64,000 nucleotides of DNA from Aureococcus anophagefferens (lineage: Eukaryota > Sar > Pelagophyceae > Pelagomonadales > Pelagomonadaceae). The notes beneath the pieces are model-generated. The model saw only the letters and a list, made by a program, of their open reading frames with translations, did not search any database and was not told the DNA's origin. Every line of letters starts with the position of its first letter. Positions within the stretch are counted from its first letter, which is position 1. Shown one piece after another: positions 29,409 through 39,297 of this stretch. The position numbers and the translations under genes were made by a program. The stretch lies in assembly GCF_000186865.1 (NCBI RefSeq), contig NW_008705561.1:2172219-2236218 (forward strand), given 5' to 3'.

Positions 29409-31403
29409 CTACCCCGAGGCGAGCGGGCAGAGGTCGAGGGCGAGGGCGAGGGCCGGGTCGACGCGGTGGAGGCGCACGGCGCCGAGGACCTGCTCGGGGA
29501 GGTCCTCGGGCGTGGCGCCCTCGACGACGAGGGCGAGGTCGAGGACGAGCTCCGACGTCGCGCTCTTGACGACGGAGAGGATCCGCCGCGCGGCCGCGGA
29601 GCCGACGATGTCCGCGTCGACCTCGAAGTAGTCGGGCCCCGAGAAGTAGGAGAGCTTGAGGGCCTCGGCGAGCTTGGCGGCGTTGTGGCCGCCGCCGACC
29701 GCGCGGCGGACGAGCCAGTTGCCCTCGACGACGCGCGGGATGAGCTTGAGCCGCGCGTCGCGGTGGCCGTCGTCGCGCGCGCGGACGAAGTCGTCGAGGA
29801 CGCGCGCCGCGGCGCCGCCGTCCGGCGGCGGCCGGGCCCAGTAGATGACGAAGTTGCCCCAGGGCATGCAGAAGTTGAGGCAGAACGCGTCGGCCGCCGC
29901 GCCGCCGTCGGGCGCGCGCGCCGCGCGGCGCTTCGCGACGAAGGCGCCCGGGTGGCGCGCGACGTGGAGCTGGGGCACGTCCGTGAGGAAGAGGTCCACG
30001 CCCTCGAGGGCGCAGAGGCTCGGCGCGCTCGGCACCTTGACGCGGTCCGCGAGGTACGACCCGCCGCGGACGCGGAAGAGCCCCGCCGCGGGCTCGCTCC
30101 AGCAGTGGCCGTCGTTCGTCGACGGCGACGGCCAGGGCGGCAGGCTGCAGAGCGCGTCGCGGTCGTCGTCGGCGAGCGACGCCGCGGACCCGCCCGGCGA
30201 CGCCGCGTCGTCGCGGTCGTCGTCGCGGCGCTCGTCGTCGGACGCGCGCTCCGCGTCGCGCGCCGCGGCGCGCTCCTCGGCGTCGCGCGCGCCGAGGCGC
30301 CCGCCGCAGGCCGCGCCGCAGGCGAAGAGCGCCGCGAGGAGCGCGCCGGGCGCGCCGTAGGCGCGCGCGACGGCCGCGGCGATCAAGACGCCCGCGGCGA
30401 AGCTCAGCCGCGGGTCGTGGTCCCGGAGCGCGCGCTCGACGGCGCCCGCCGGCGGCGGCGCCGCGGCCCGGCGCCGGGGCGCCGCCGCGGCGCCGCGGCG
30501 CCGCCGGGGCCGCGGCTCGACCTTCCGCGGCGCCGCCTCGGCCGGCGCGGCGGGCGGCGCGCGGTCGTCGACGTCGCGCAGGGGCTGGGGGCGGATGAAG
30601 TCGCGGAAGGCCTCGGACGTGCGCAGGGCGTCGTCCCTGACGACGCGGGCGAGGAGGGAGTTCAACAAGGCGACGCGGCGCCGGAGGTGGCGGCTCGAGA
30701 GGAACCGCTTCGGGTTCATCGCGCCGTGGCGCCGGTCGAGGCGCGCGACGTCCTCGAGCGTCGCGAAGTCGTCGGCCATGTCCCGGTGCTGCTGCGTCGC
30801 GTCGAGGCGCGCGAGGAGCGCGCGGAAGTCGCCGTGCGTCCGCCGCACGGACCACGGCTCCGCGGCCGCGCCCGCCGCGGGCCCGTCGACGGTGACGAGC
30901 ACGTGGTAGGTCACGCGCACGCGCCACCCCTCGCGCACGATGCTGTAGTCGTAGACGCTCGCGCCGCCGACGCCCGCGGGCGCGGCCGTCTGCGCGGCGT
31001 CGGCCCAGACGTCGTCGTCGAGCGCGAACGTCTCGTCGCGGGCGGACTTCTCCGGCGCCGCCGCCGCCGCGAGCGCCGCGACCCAGGCGTCGCGCGCCTC
31101 GGCCGAGGGCAGGGCGAGCCACTCCTCGCGGCTCGGCACGCCCGCGGCGCGGAGCGCCGCCTCGACGCGGCCGCCGGCCGCGACGTGCACCGCGACGACC
31201 CAGGGCCGCTCCGACGCGTCGCCCAGCGGCGCCGCGCCGAAGACCTCGAACTCGCCGCGCGCCCGCAGGCCCGCGAGCCGGTCCGCGTCGCTCTCCCAGT
31301 AGCGCAGCGTCGACGAGCCCTCGGCCATGTAGAAGAAGCGCTCGCGCCACGTGCCCTGGTAGCGGCCCCGCTTGAGGGCCGCGCCCGAGATGGGCGGGGC
31401 CAT
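29409..31403 (-). CDS. PH-PX-DUF1336 (EDR2-like) lipid-binding membrane protein
   Basis: 664 residues from ATG 31403. Residues 1-120 look like a PH domain (KRGRYQGTWRERFFYM, ending in a helix ARDAWVAALAAAAA). Residues about 150-275 look like a PX domain (YDYSIVREGWRVRVTYHVLV ... FRALLARL ... RRVALLNSLLARVV ... FRDFI). A short hydrophobic stretch follows near 345-375. The C-terminal 230 residues match DUF1336/EDR2: CWSEPAAGLFRVRGGSYLAD, then 'KLIPRVVEGNWLVRRAVG', LSYFSGPDYFEVDADIVGS, and EDLPEQVLGAVRLHRVDPAL. EDR2-type proteins bind phosphoinositides and act at endomembranes. The combination with PX is uncommon and is inferred from pattern, not alignment. Confidence 0.75.
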   Translation of the reverse strand: MAPPISGAALKRGRYQGTWRERFFYMAEGSSTLRYWESDADRLAGLRARGEFEVFGAAPLGDASERPWVVAVHVAAGGRVEAALRAAGVPSREEWLALPSAEARDAWVAALAAAAAPEKSARDETFALDDDVWADAAQTAAPAGVGGASVYDYSIVREGWRVRVTYHVLVTVDGPAAGAAAEPWSVRRTHGDFRALLARLDATQQHRDMADDFATLEDVARLDRRHGAMNPKRFLSSRHLRRRVALLNSLLARVVRDDALRTSEAFRDFIRPQPLRDVDDRAPPAAPAEAAPRKVEPRPRRRRGAAAAPRRRAAAPPPAGAVERALRDHDPRLSFAAGVLIAAAVARAYGAPGALLAALFACGAACGGRLGARDAEERAAARDAERASDDERRDDDRDDAASPGGSAASLADDDRDALCSLPPWPSPSTNDGHCWSEPAAGLFRVRGGSYLADRVKVPSAPSLCALEGVDLFLTDVPQLHVARHPGAFVAKRRAARAPDGGAAADAFCLNFCMPWGNFVIYWARPPPDGGAAARVLDDFVRARDDGHRDARLKLIPRVVEGNWLVRRAVGGGHNAAKLAEALKLSYFSGPDYFEVDADIVGSAAARRILSVVKSATSELVLDLALVVEGATPEDLPEQVLGAVRLHRVDPALALALDLCPLASG

Positions 31404-31653
31404 TTGTCGGCGCCGACTTTAGCGGGCGGCGGCGCGCGGGGGCGGGCGCATCACCACCAGAACTAGGTGCGCAAGTGCGGCCTAGATGTGCGGCCTCCGA
31501 CACAATAGGCTGTAATTTAGTGTAAATTTGCCACAAGAACTTGTTGGACTAGTTATTGAAGGGGGTGCGCACCCGAAGACCCCGCCCGAGTTGTTGCCAC
31601 AGGCAAGCGCTCGACGCCTTGCCTCTGCGCTCGTCGCCCTGTGTCGCACGGAG

Positions 31654-33342
31654 ATGGCGCAGCCGCAGTCCGTCGCGCGGGGCCTCGGCCAGCACACGGG
31701 CATGGAGCCCGTGCTCAGCCTGCTCGGCATCGGCCCCTCGGGCCGCGCCCTGGGCATGCAGGCGGGTTTGGTCGCCGCGTCGGGCGGCGCCCTTCTCCAG
31801 GCCCTCACGATCACGGCGGCCTGCGCCAAGAGCGAGTGGGGCGTCGGCGAGTCGCGGGGCGCGCGCCTGTCGACGGGCGTCATCGTCGGGCAGATCGTCG
31901 GCGCGGTTTTATGGGCGGCGACCGCGGACGTCGTCGGCCGCAAGGAGGCGTGCTGCCTGAGCTGCGTCGTCGGCGCGGGCGGCGCGGTCGTCTGCGCGTT
32001 CGCGGCGAGCTTCGACGTGCTCGTCGTCGCGTCGGCCGTCGTCGGCGTCGCCGTCGCCGGCACGACGCTCGGGCCCTACGTGCTCGCCGTCGAGCGCGCG
32101 CCCGCGGCGAGCCGCGGCGCGTTCGCGACGACCCTGGCGCTCTTCGCCGCGCTCGGGTCCGCGGGCGCGGCGCTGGCCCACGCGCTCATCGCCGGCGGCG
32201 TCGACGTCGTCTCCGCCGTCGGCGCCTCCGACGGCGCGGCCGTCGGCGCGCAGTGGCGCGGCGTCTGCGCCGTCGTCGCGCTCGCGCCGTTCGGCGCCGC
32301 GGTGTCGTGCTCGAAGCGCCTGCCCGAGTCGCTGCGCTGGCTCGTCCAGCGGCGGCGCTTCGCCGCCGCGCGCCGCGAGCTCGACCGGGCCGCCGCGGCG
32401 AACTTCGCGGGCGCGGCCGGTAGGCGCCGCGACGTCCTCTCTGTCTTCGACGCGGCCGCGCGCGCGCCGCGGCCCGCGGACGCGGCGCCGCGCGCGGCCG
32501 CGTGCCGCGTCGCGCGGTCCGCGGCGTCCGTCGCGTCGCTCTGCGCCTGCGGGCTCGAGTTCCTCCTCGCCTTTGGGTTCTTTTCCGTATTGTCCCTCGT
32601 GCGCCTCGAGTTCGACGCCGACGGCCGCGCGGCCGCGTCCGCGTTCTACGCGACCCCGCGGCGCCTCGACGCCGCGGAGCCCTGCGCGGCCGTCGACTAC
32701 GGCATCGTCGCGTCGGCGCTCCTGTCCGAGGTGCTCGGGGCGTTGGCCGCGCGGCACCTCGTCGACCGCCTCGGCCGGCGGCTCACGCTCGCGGCGTGCT
32801 TCGCGCTCGCGGCGCTCGGCGTGCTCGCGCTCGCGGCGCCGGAGTACGTCGCGAGCCTGGACCCGCTGAGCCGCGACGCGCTCGTCGTCGCCATGATGAC
32901 GTCGCGCGGCGCGCTCTACGGCGCCGACGCCGTCGCGACGGTTTTTGTCGCGGAGATGCACGGCACCGAGTCCCGCTTCGCCGCGCTCGCGGTCGCGTAC
33001 GCGGCCGCGCGCCTCGGCGGCCTCGTGTCCGCGTCCTGGGTCGTGTCGCCGAACCCGCTGTCCACCGTGTCGCTCCTCGTGACCCTCGTCAACGTCTCCG
33101 CGGCCTGGGCCGCGCTCGCGATGCCCTCGGAGACGGCGCTCGCGCCGCTCGACGGCGCGGAGCCGCCGCCGCCCAAGCTGCCGCCGCCCCAGGCGCCGGC
33201 GCCGCCGGCGCCGCCCGTGGCCGCCGCCGTGCCCGCGGCGGCGGCGGCGAACCCCTTCGACGACGACGTCCTCCGCGACGCCGCGCCGTCGCCGCCGCCC
33301 CAGGCGGTCGTCGACGGCGAGAAGACGCCCCTCCTCACCTAA
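31654..33342 (+). CDS. major facilitator superfamily transporter (SV2/sugar-porter-like)
   Basis: 562 residues from ATG 31654; the frame is open further upstream but without an ATG. About 12 hydrophobic segments are visible. The loop 2-3 signature is ADVVGRKEACC (family pattern GxxxDRxGRR), and its repeat in the second half is RHLVDRLGRRLTLAACF. SKRLPESLRWLVQRRRFAAA is the classic PESPRWL end of the N-half in sugar-porter/SV2-type MFS proteins. The C-terminus is a Pro/Ala-rich cytoplasmic tail ending GEKTPLLT; an acidic/dileucine-like LL end is often a sorting signal. The substrate cannot be told. It is convergent with the TAZ/U-box gene, 112 bp away. Confidence 0.8.
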   Translation: MAQPQSVARGLGQHTGMEPVLSLLGIGPSGRALGMQAGLVAASGGALLQALTITAACAKSEWGVGESRGARLSTGVIVGQIVGAVLWAATADVVGRKEACCLSCVVGAGGAVVCAFAASFDVLVVASAVVGVAVAGTTLGPYVLAVERAPAASRGAFATTLALFAALGSAGAALAHALIAGGVDVVSAVGASDGAAVGAQWRGVCAVVALAPFGAAVSCSKRLPESLRWLVQRRRFAAARRELDRAAAANFAGAAGRRRDVLSVFDAAARAPRPADAAPRAAACRVARSAASVASLCACGLEFLLAFGFFSVLSLVRLEFDADGRAAASAFYATPRRLDAAEPCAAVDYGIVASALLSEVLGALAARHLVDRLGRRLTLAACFALAALGVLALAAPEYVASLDPLSRDALVVAMMTSRGALYGADAVATVFVAEMHGTESRFAALAVAYAAARLGGLVSASWVVSPNPLSTVSLLVTLVNVSAAWAALAMPSETALAPLDGAEPPPPKLPPPQAPAPPAPPVAAAVPAAAAANPFDDDVLRDAAPSPPPQAVVDGEKTPLLT

Positions 33343-33454
33343 GCGTGGCGCCAAAAAATTTAGGGATGATACGAAGAGGCGGAGGAGCGCGCCCCGTGCC
33401 GGGCGCGCTGGGTCCAAAAAAAGGGGGGGGGGGAGGCGACGGCGCGCGCGCGCC

Positions 33455-35210
33455 CTACGGCTGCTCCGGGGGGCGGAAGCCGTGGGGCGGCGGCGCCGCG
33501 TGGCGCGGCGCGTGGGCGGCCCAGGGCGGCGGGCCCTGGGCGTGGCCGTCCTGGGCGGCCCACTCGGCGATGGACGTCGGGGAGCGGTACTGGGCGACGT
33601 GGTGCGGCGGGAGCGGCGGCCGCGCGACGTGGTGCGGCGGCGGCGCGACGTGGTGCGGCGGCGGCCGGTGGTAGGGCGACGCGACGTGGGCGTAGGCGTA
33701 GTCGGGCTTGCGGTAGGCGGCGTAGGCGTCGGGACCGGGCGCCGTCGGCGACGGCGCGCCCGGCTCGTAGCGCGGCGGCGCGTGGAGGGGCGCGGGCAGC
33801 GCCGTGGGCAGGCCCGCGCGGCGGTAGTCCGCGGGCGGGTTCTGGGTGAGCTCGCGGCGGCGGCGCGAGATGTAGTAGCCCCGGGCGCGGGACCGGCAGT
33901 CGTCGCAGGTCTTGAGCAGCGAGCCGTCGCCCTTGACGGAGAACGTCGTGTTCGTCTTGTTGCACGTGGAGCAGCGGTGGCGGCCCTCGACGTCCTCGGC
34001 GGGCTCGGCGTCGTAGCCCGGGCCGACCTTGGCGCGCTTCCGCGGCGCGCCCGCGGGGCCGTGCGCGTCGCGCCACGCCTCGATGGCCCGGCGGAACGTG
34101 CGATTCTCCGCGATGAGCGGCGCGTCCTCGAACGCGCCGCCCGTGAGCGGGTCGACGCCCGGCCGCCGCGCGAGGGCGTCCAACAGCGCCGCGCGCTCGT
34201 AGGACTGGCCGCTGTTGACGAGCATGACCGGGTCGACCATGATCTGCGCGGAGATGGCGCACCGGAAGTCCTCGGGGCAGTCGACGCCGGGCACGGCGCC
34301 GTAGCGGCGCCGCCCGCCCGGCGGCGGCATGCGGATGGGCGGCGGGCCCGGCCGCGTGTTCACCGTGATGCCCGCGGCCGCGTGGTAGCGCGCGTAGTCG
34401 TGGAGCGACGCCGACGGCGGCAGCGCGGGCGGCACCGTCGCCGGCGGCGGCGCGGGGCTCGTCCAGGGCGGCCGCGCGAGGGCCGTCGCGAAGGCCGGCG
34501 CGTTCGTCGGCGTCCCCGCCTGGGGCAGGGGCCGCGACGCCTGGGACGCGGGCGGCGGCAGGTGCGTCGGCAGCGGCGACGCCGCCGCCGGCGCCGCGGC
34601 GTCCGGCGCGGCGCCCAGCGTCGCCGGCGGGGCCGGCGGCGGCACCTGGCCGTTCGGCCCGCAGGGGCGGCACTTCTCCAGCGCCGCGCGGGCCTCCTCC
34701 TCGGCCTGGATCTGGTCGCAGACGGGGCCGCAGACGGTGCACCGCTGCTCGGGCCGCGCGTTCCAGCAGCGGAGGTGGTGCACCATGAGGCGGCTCGTCT
34801 CCTTGCAGCCGGGCTTGGCGCACTCGCCGCGCCGGCAGGACGACACGTGGGCGAGGAGCTCCGTGACCTCCGCGCAGCCCTTGACGCGGCACGGCCCGGT
34901 CCGCTCGCGCGTCCGGCACTGGAGGCTGTGGCGCATGAGCCGCACGCGGGCCTGGGTCTCGCGGATCCAGTCGTCCTCGACGGGCTCGGGGCTGCCCTCC
35001 TCCTCGGCGTCGTCCTCCTTCTCGGCGGGCGCCCCCGCGGGCGCCGGCGGCGCGCCGCGCTCGGCGTCGTCGTAGGGCGCCTCGCCTGCGGCCGGGGGGC
35101 GGTGTCGCGGCGCTGGGGGCGGGGCGCGCGGGAAGCGGGGGACGCCGCGCCGCGCCGAGGTCGCCGCTCGTCGCCGCGGGCCCGATTTCCTGCTCCGAGT
35201 ATGCGGCCAT
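33455..35210 (-). CDS. TAZ zinc finger plus U-box protein, likely E3 ubiquitin ligase
   Basis: Exon 1 is 35210-35144, a 58-bp GT-AG intron follows, and exon 2 is 35085-33455: 565 residues in frame. The N-terminus is acidic (EKEDDAEEEGSPEPVEDD). Residues about 60-140 have the TAZ pattern: RLMRHSLQCRTRERTGPCRV, then 'ELLAHVSSCRRGECAKPGC', then LMVHHLRCWN and CTVCGPVC. A Pro/Ala linker leads to a U-box near 285-355 (CPEDFRCAISAQIMVDPVML ... ERAALLDALARRPGVDPLTG). A Cys-x2-Cys pair set follows (HRCSTCNKTN ... LKTCDDCRS), then a Pro/His/Tyr-rich tail. TAZ domains bind transcription factors in CBP/p300; the pairing with a U-box suggests substrate recruitment (inference). Confidence 0.8.
35086..35143 (-). 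other. 58-bp GT-AG intron of the TAZ/U-box gene
   Basis: The donor is GTCCCCCGC at 35143 and the acceptor CGGCCGCAG at 35086. It joins GDLGAARR to EAPYDDAERG and makes the two exons an exact frame. The interior is C-rich. No flanking duplication. Confidence 0.7.
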
Positions 35211-35485
35211 CGTTGTTGCTGTTTTAGCTTCCGATCCCTTTCCTTGACTCAGCTTTCCGCGCAATTAGAGTATCAACGGACCCGAGTCACCTCAGACGGG
35301 TGGCGACCCGCGGCCCGGTTAACAAAAAAAGGTTGTCGACTGCGTAATAACACGGTCTCGGCTCATCCAAATTACATATCTGTGTAAAATGACGAAATCG
35401 TCACCGATTACAATGTTAAACTGAAACTGAGACTATTGAACAGATATTGCATATTTATTGAATGTTCAAGCAAGTGCCGCTAAGC
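35211..35485. other. AT-rich divergent intergenic region
   Basis: Of the intergenic regions read, 35330-35461 is among the most AT-rich (runs such as AAATTACATATCTG and GCATATTTATTG), between the divergent TAZ/U-box and LamG-Sel1 genes. A bidirectional promoter is likely. No RNA gene was seen. Confidence 0.45.
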
Positions 35486-38400
35486 ATGGGGCCGCGTCTC
35501 GCCGCCGCGGCGCTGCTGCTGGCCGCCGCCGCCGACGGCGCGTCGCTGGCCGTCGTCGGCGCGACGAACGGCACGCTCGCCGTCTGCGCCTACGACCGCC
35601 TGCGCTTCGCCTGGACGGTGAGCGGCGCCGAGGCCGCGGCGCACTCCGACGTCTGGGTGGGCCTCTTCGGCGCGCCGACCGCCGTGGGCGCGCCCGGCGC
35701 CGGCGCGCTCGCGCGCGTCGACGCCGACGCGGCCCTGGACCTGCGCGGCGACGGCGACCTGCCGCGGGAGCTCCACGACGAGGCCGGCGGGCCCGCGGTC
35801 GCGGCGCGCGTCGTCGCGATGCGGTGGCTGCCCGAGGACTGGACCATGGCCCTCGAGTTCGACGCGCCGACGAACGCGCCGCCCGTCGCCGACGTCGCCG
35901 CCTTCGAGCGGCTCGTGCGCACGAACGTCGCGCTGCGGGCCGCGAGCTTCCGCTGGGACGACGGCGGCCGGACGTTGGTCGCCCGCGTCAACGCGCCGGG
36001 CGACGCGGAGGCCATCGCGGCGCGCTTCGAGGACCGGTCCTTCGAGGCGGCGGCGGCGCCCTGGCCGCCGCCGCGAAAACCGCCGGCGACCGTCGAGGGC
36101 GAGGCGCGGCTGCGCCTCGCCGTCGCCGGCGAGTACACCGCGGCGCTCGTCGTCGGCGACGCCGTCGCCGCCGTCGCGGCGGCCACTGTCACCGTCGAGG
36201 CCTGCGCCGACGCCGTCGTCGTCGACGTGGACCGCGCCGCCGCCGCGGAGGCGCTCGCGCCGCCCGCGCCGCCCCTCGCGCCCTGGTGGGACGCGCGCGG
36301 CGTCTTCGCGACCGCGGGCGACAACGCGCTGAAGATCCCCGCGGAGGAGCTGCCGCTGCTCGGCCGCGGCGACTTCAGCCTCGCGTTCTGGATCTACGTC
36401 GCCGAGGAGCCGTCGGGCGCGCACCGGGGCGTCTTCTTCAAGGGCGACGTGGGCCGGCTCGGCGGCGCGCGGACGCCCAGCGCGTGGCTCCTGCCGGACT
36501 CGAACCGCCTCGCGCTCCGCGTGTCGACGCACGCGGGCGGCGACGACGTCGGCGCCGACACGGAGCTGCCCCTGCCGACCTACGCCTGGACCCACGTCGT
36601 CTTCTCTTTCGCGAACCGGACGGCGAATCCCGAGCCGCGCGCGGACGGCCGCCTCGCCAGGTTCGTCTTCGGCTTCTACGTCGACGGCAGGCGCGACTCG
36701 ACGCTCGACTTCTACGACGACGTCGCCTGGAACGACGGCGCCCTCCACCTCGGCCGCGACCCGGACCGGCGGGGGTTCCGCGCTGTGTGGAATTCACCCA
36801 CTGGTTTGGGTGGTCCTGACCAAACTTCAGAATTCTCTAGCTCGATCAAATCGAAGTCGATTCGGCTGATCTTTGGACGAATCGATTGCTCTCGTCAAGT
36901 TCTCGAAGCACAGCTGAAGATCTTGCGTCGAAACTGTCGCATATGCGCACATTGAAGTCGGGTTGAAGATTTGAATTCCACACAGGTTCCGCGGCGCGTT
37001 CGCCGACGCGGCCGCGTTCCCCTTCGCGGCGGATCCGGCGGCGGCCGCGGCGCTCCACGCGGCGGCGCTGGCGACCTTCCCGCCGGAGGCGCGCGACGTC
37101 GAGCACCTGGCGCCGACGGCCTTCGCGCCGCCAAAAGCCGCGGAGGATCCGCCGGGACGGGGCCCGGACGCGTTGTCCGTCGACGCGGCGGTCGAAAACG
37201 ACGGCGCGTGGGACGACGCGGTCCGCGCGACGGAGGCCTGCGCGCCGCGCGCGGCGCGCGTCGCGCTCTACGAGGCCGCCGCGGCCGGGCGCCACGCCGC
37301 CGCCGCGAGCCGCACGGCCGCGGAGCTGTTGCTCTACGGCGCGGAGCGACGCGCGACGGGGCCCGCGCGGTGCGCGCGCGAAACCGGCGCCGCGGACGCG
37401 CCCCGCGCGGCGGCGCACCTGCGGCGCGCGGCGGCGCTCCGCGACGCCGCGGCGACGCGCATGCTCGCCGTGCTCCACCTCGCGGGCCTCGCCGACGCCG
37501 CGCCCGCGGCGCGCGCGCTCCCCGCGCCCGGCGCCGTCGCCGCGCCCGCGGAGCCCATCGTCGCCTGCGCCGTCGGCGCCGCCGTCGCGGGGCGGTCCTG
37601 CGACGACCGCGCGACGTCCGCGGGCCTGCGCCTCCTCCTCGCGGCGGCGCTCTTAGGCGACGCGCGCGCGGCGATGGCGCTGTCCAAGCGCTACCGCGAG
37701 GGCCGCGGCGTCGCCAAGTCCGTCGAGGCCGCCGCGTGGTACGCGCGCGCCGCGGCGGTCGCGGGCCGCGACGAGTACCACACCGTCGGCGAGCAGACCC
37801 ACGTCGAGCTCGACCGCCTCAGCGACGAGCGCTTCGACGACGGCTCCTTCGACGACGGCCAGCGCGGCGACGACGACGCGGCGATCCAGGCGCAGATGCT
37901 CCGCGCCGAGGCCGGCGACGTCGACGCCCTCGTGGCGTCGGGCGACCTGCTCTACTGGGGCGCGCGCGGCGTCGCGCGGGACCAGGCCCGCGCGCGCCGC
38001 TTCTTCGGCCGCGCCGCGGACTCGGGCCACGCGCACGCGAGGTGCCTCTACGCGGCCATGCTCCTGCGGGGCGAGGGCGGGCCGCCGGACCACGCGGCGG
38101 CCGTCGCCCACTACGAGGCCGCGGCGGCCGCGGGGAGCGCGAAGGCCCTGAACGGCCTCGGCTACGAGTACTTTTACGGCCACACGCTGGACCAGAACGC
38201 GACCAAGGCCTTTGGCTACTTTTCCGAGGCGGCGCGCCTCGACGCCGACGGCGACTCGAACTTCAACGCCGCGCACTGCCTCGCCACGGGCACGGGCGTC
38301 GCGCGCGACGGCCGCGAGGCCGCGGTCTTGTACGAGCGCGCGGCGACGCGCCACGGCCACTTCGACGCGGCCTTCGAGCTCGCCCTCGTCAAGTACGAGG

Positions 38401-39194
38401 GCCGCGGCGGCGTAGCGCGGGACCCGGCGCGGGCCCTCGACTTCTTCGACGCGTGCGCGCGCGCGGGCTGGGCCGCGCGCGACGTCCGCGCGGGCTTCGA
38501 CGCGTTCCTGGCGGGCGACGGCGCCGCGGCGCTGCTCTGGTACGCCGAGGCCGCCGAGGTGGGCTTTGAGGTCGCCGCGGCGAACGCGGCCTGGCTCCTG
38601 GACCGCGACGGTGCCGCGCGCGCGGTTCTCGGCGCCGCGGGCCCCGCGGGCCACGCGGCGCACGCGGCGCTCCGCTACCACCGCCTGAGCGCGTCCGAGC
38701 ACGGCGGCGGCGACAGCGCCGCGGCGCTCGGCGACGCCGTGCGCGACGGCGCGCTCGTCGTCGCCGCGGGCGGCGCGGGCGTCGCGGGTTCGGATGTCGC
38801 GGACCTGCTCGCGACGCGCCACGCGCGCGCGCTCACGTGGTACTCGCGCGCGGCGACCGCGGGGTCGCCGCGGGGCGCCTTCGCCATGGCGGAGATGCAC
38901 GCGCGCGGCGCGCCGGGCGTGCCGCGGAACCGCGACCGCGCGCGGCGCCTCTTCGAGACCGCGCGCGCCCGCGACGAGGACCGCATGCGCGCGCCCGTCT
39001 TCCTCGCGCTCGCGCTGCTGCGGCTCGACGAGTGGCGCGAGCGGCTCGAGGACATCGTCGGCTTCGACGTCATCGCTGCGCTCCCGGGCGCGCGCGGCTG
39101 CGCCGGGGCCGCGGTCGCGGCCGCGGCCGCGGCGGTCGCGGCCGCGGCGGTGTTCCTCCTGAGGCCCGCGGCGCCGCCCGAGCCCCAGGAGTAG
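35486..39194 (+). CDS. LamG-like plus Sel1-repeat protein (SEL1L/HRD3-like) with C-terminal TM
   Basis: Exons 35486-36774 and 36986-39194, 1165 residues in frame. The start at 35486 (second in-frame ATG; the first is 35462) directly begins a signal peptide (MGPRLAAAALLLAAAADG). Residues about 280-457 form a concanavalin/LamG-like fold (FSLAFWIYVAEEPSGAHRGV ... YAWTHVVFSFANRT ... GALHLGRDPDRRGFRGAF), and the introner sits near its end. Residues about 560-1095 carry many Sel1 repeats (GDARAAMALSKRYREGRGVA, GSAKALNGLGYEYFYGHTLD, GSPRGAFAMAEMHARGAPGV). A span VAAAAAAVAAAAVFLLRP ends the protein. Sel1-rich ER membrane proteins such as HRD3/SEL1L present substrates to the ERAD ligase; that role is inferred from architecture. 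Confidence 0.78.
36783..36985 (+). mobile_element. introner copy 7 (family A, 203 bp), intron of the LamG-Sel1 gene
   Basis: Flanked by GTTCCGCG at 36775-36782 and 36986-36993. Both ends carry CTGTGTGGAATTCA, a perfect 14-bp inverted repeat. The intron is 36775-36985, with the GT donor from the duplication and CACACAG from the element. It restores DPDRRGFRGAFADAA. The core (here GGCTGATCTTTGGACGA) is in sense with the gene. Confidence 0.94.
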
Positions 39195-39247
39195 CGGCGA
39201 CCTCGTAATGCCGGGAGGAGCGTGCTTTATGAAGACGGCGAATCGAT

Positions 39248-39297
39248 CTCTTAAAACCAGCGTCGTGTCAGCCTCTTAAAACCAGCGTCGTGTCAGC
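39248..39297. repeat. 25-bp perfect tandem repeat, two copies
   Basis: CTCTTAAAACCAGCGTCGTG plus TCAGC occurs at 39248-39272 and 39273-39297. The stop codon of the minus-strand receptor-like gene (39293-39295) lies in the second copy, so the duplication created a spare copy of the gene end. Confidence 0.9.

Noticed and set aside
33415..33440. Poly-G run as a terminator or origin signal
   Set aside because: A short homopolymer between two convergent stops; no stem or other support.
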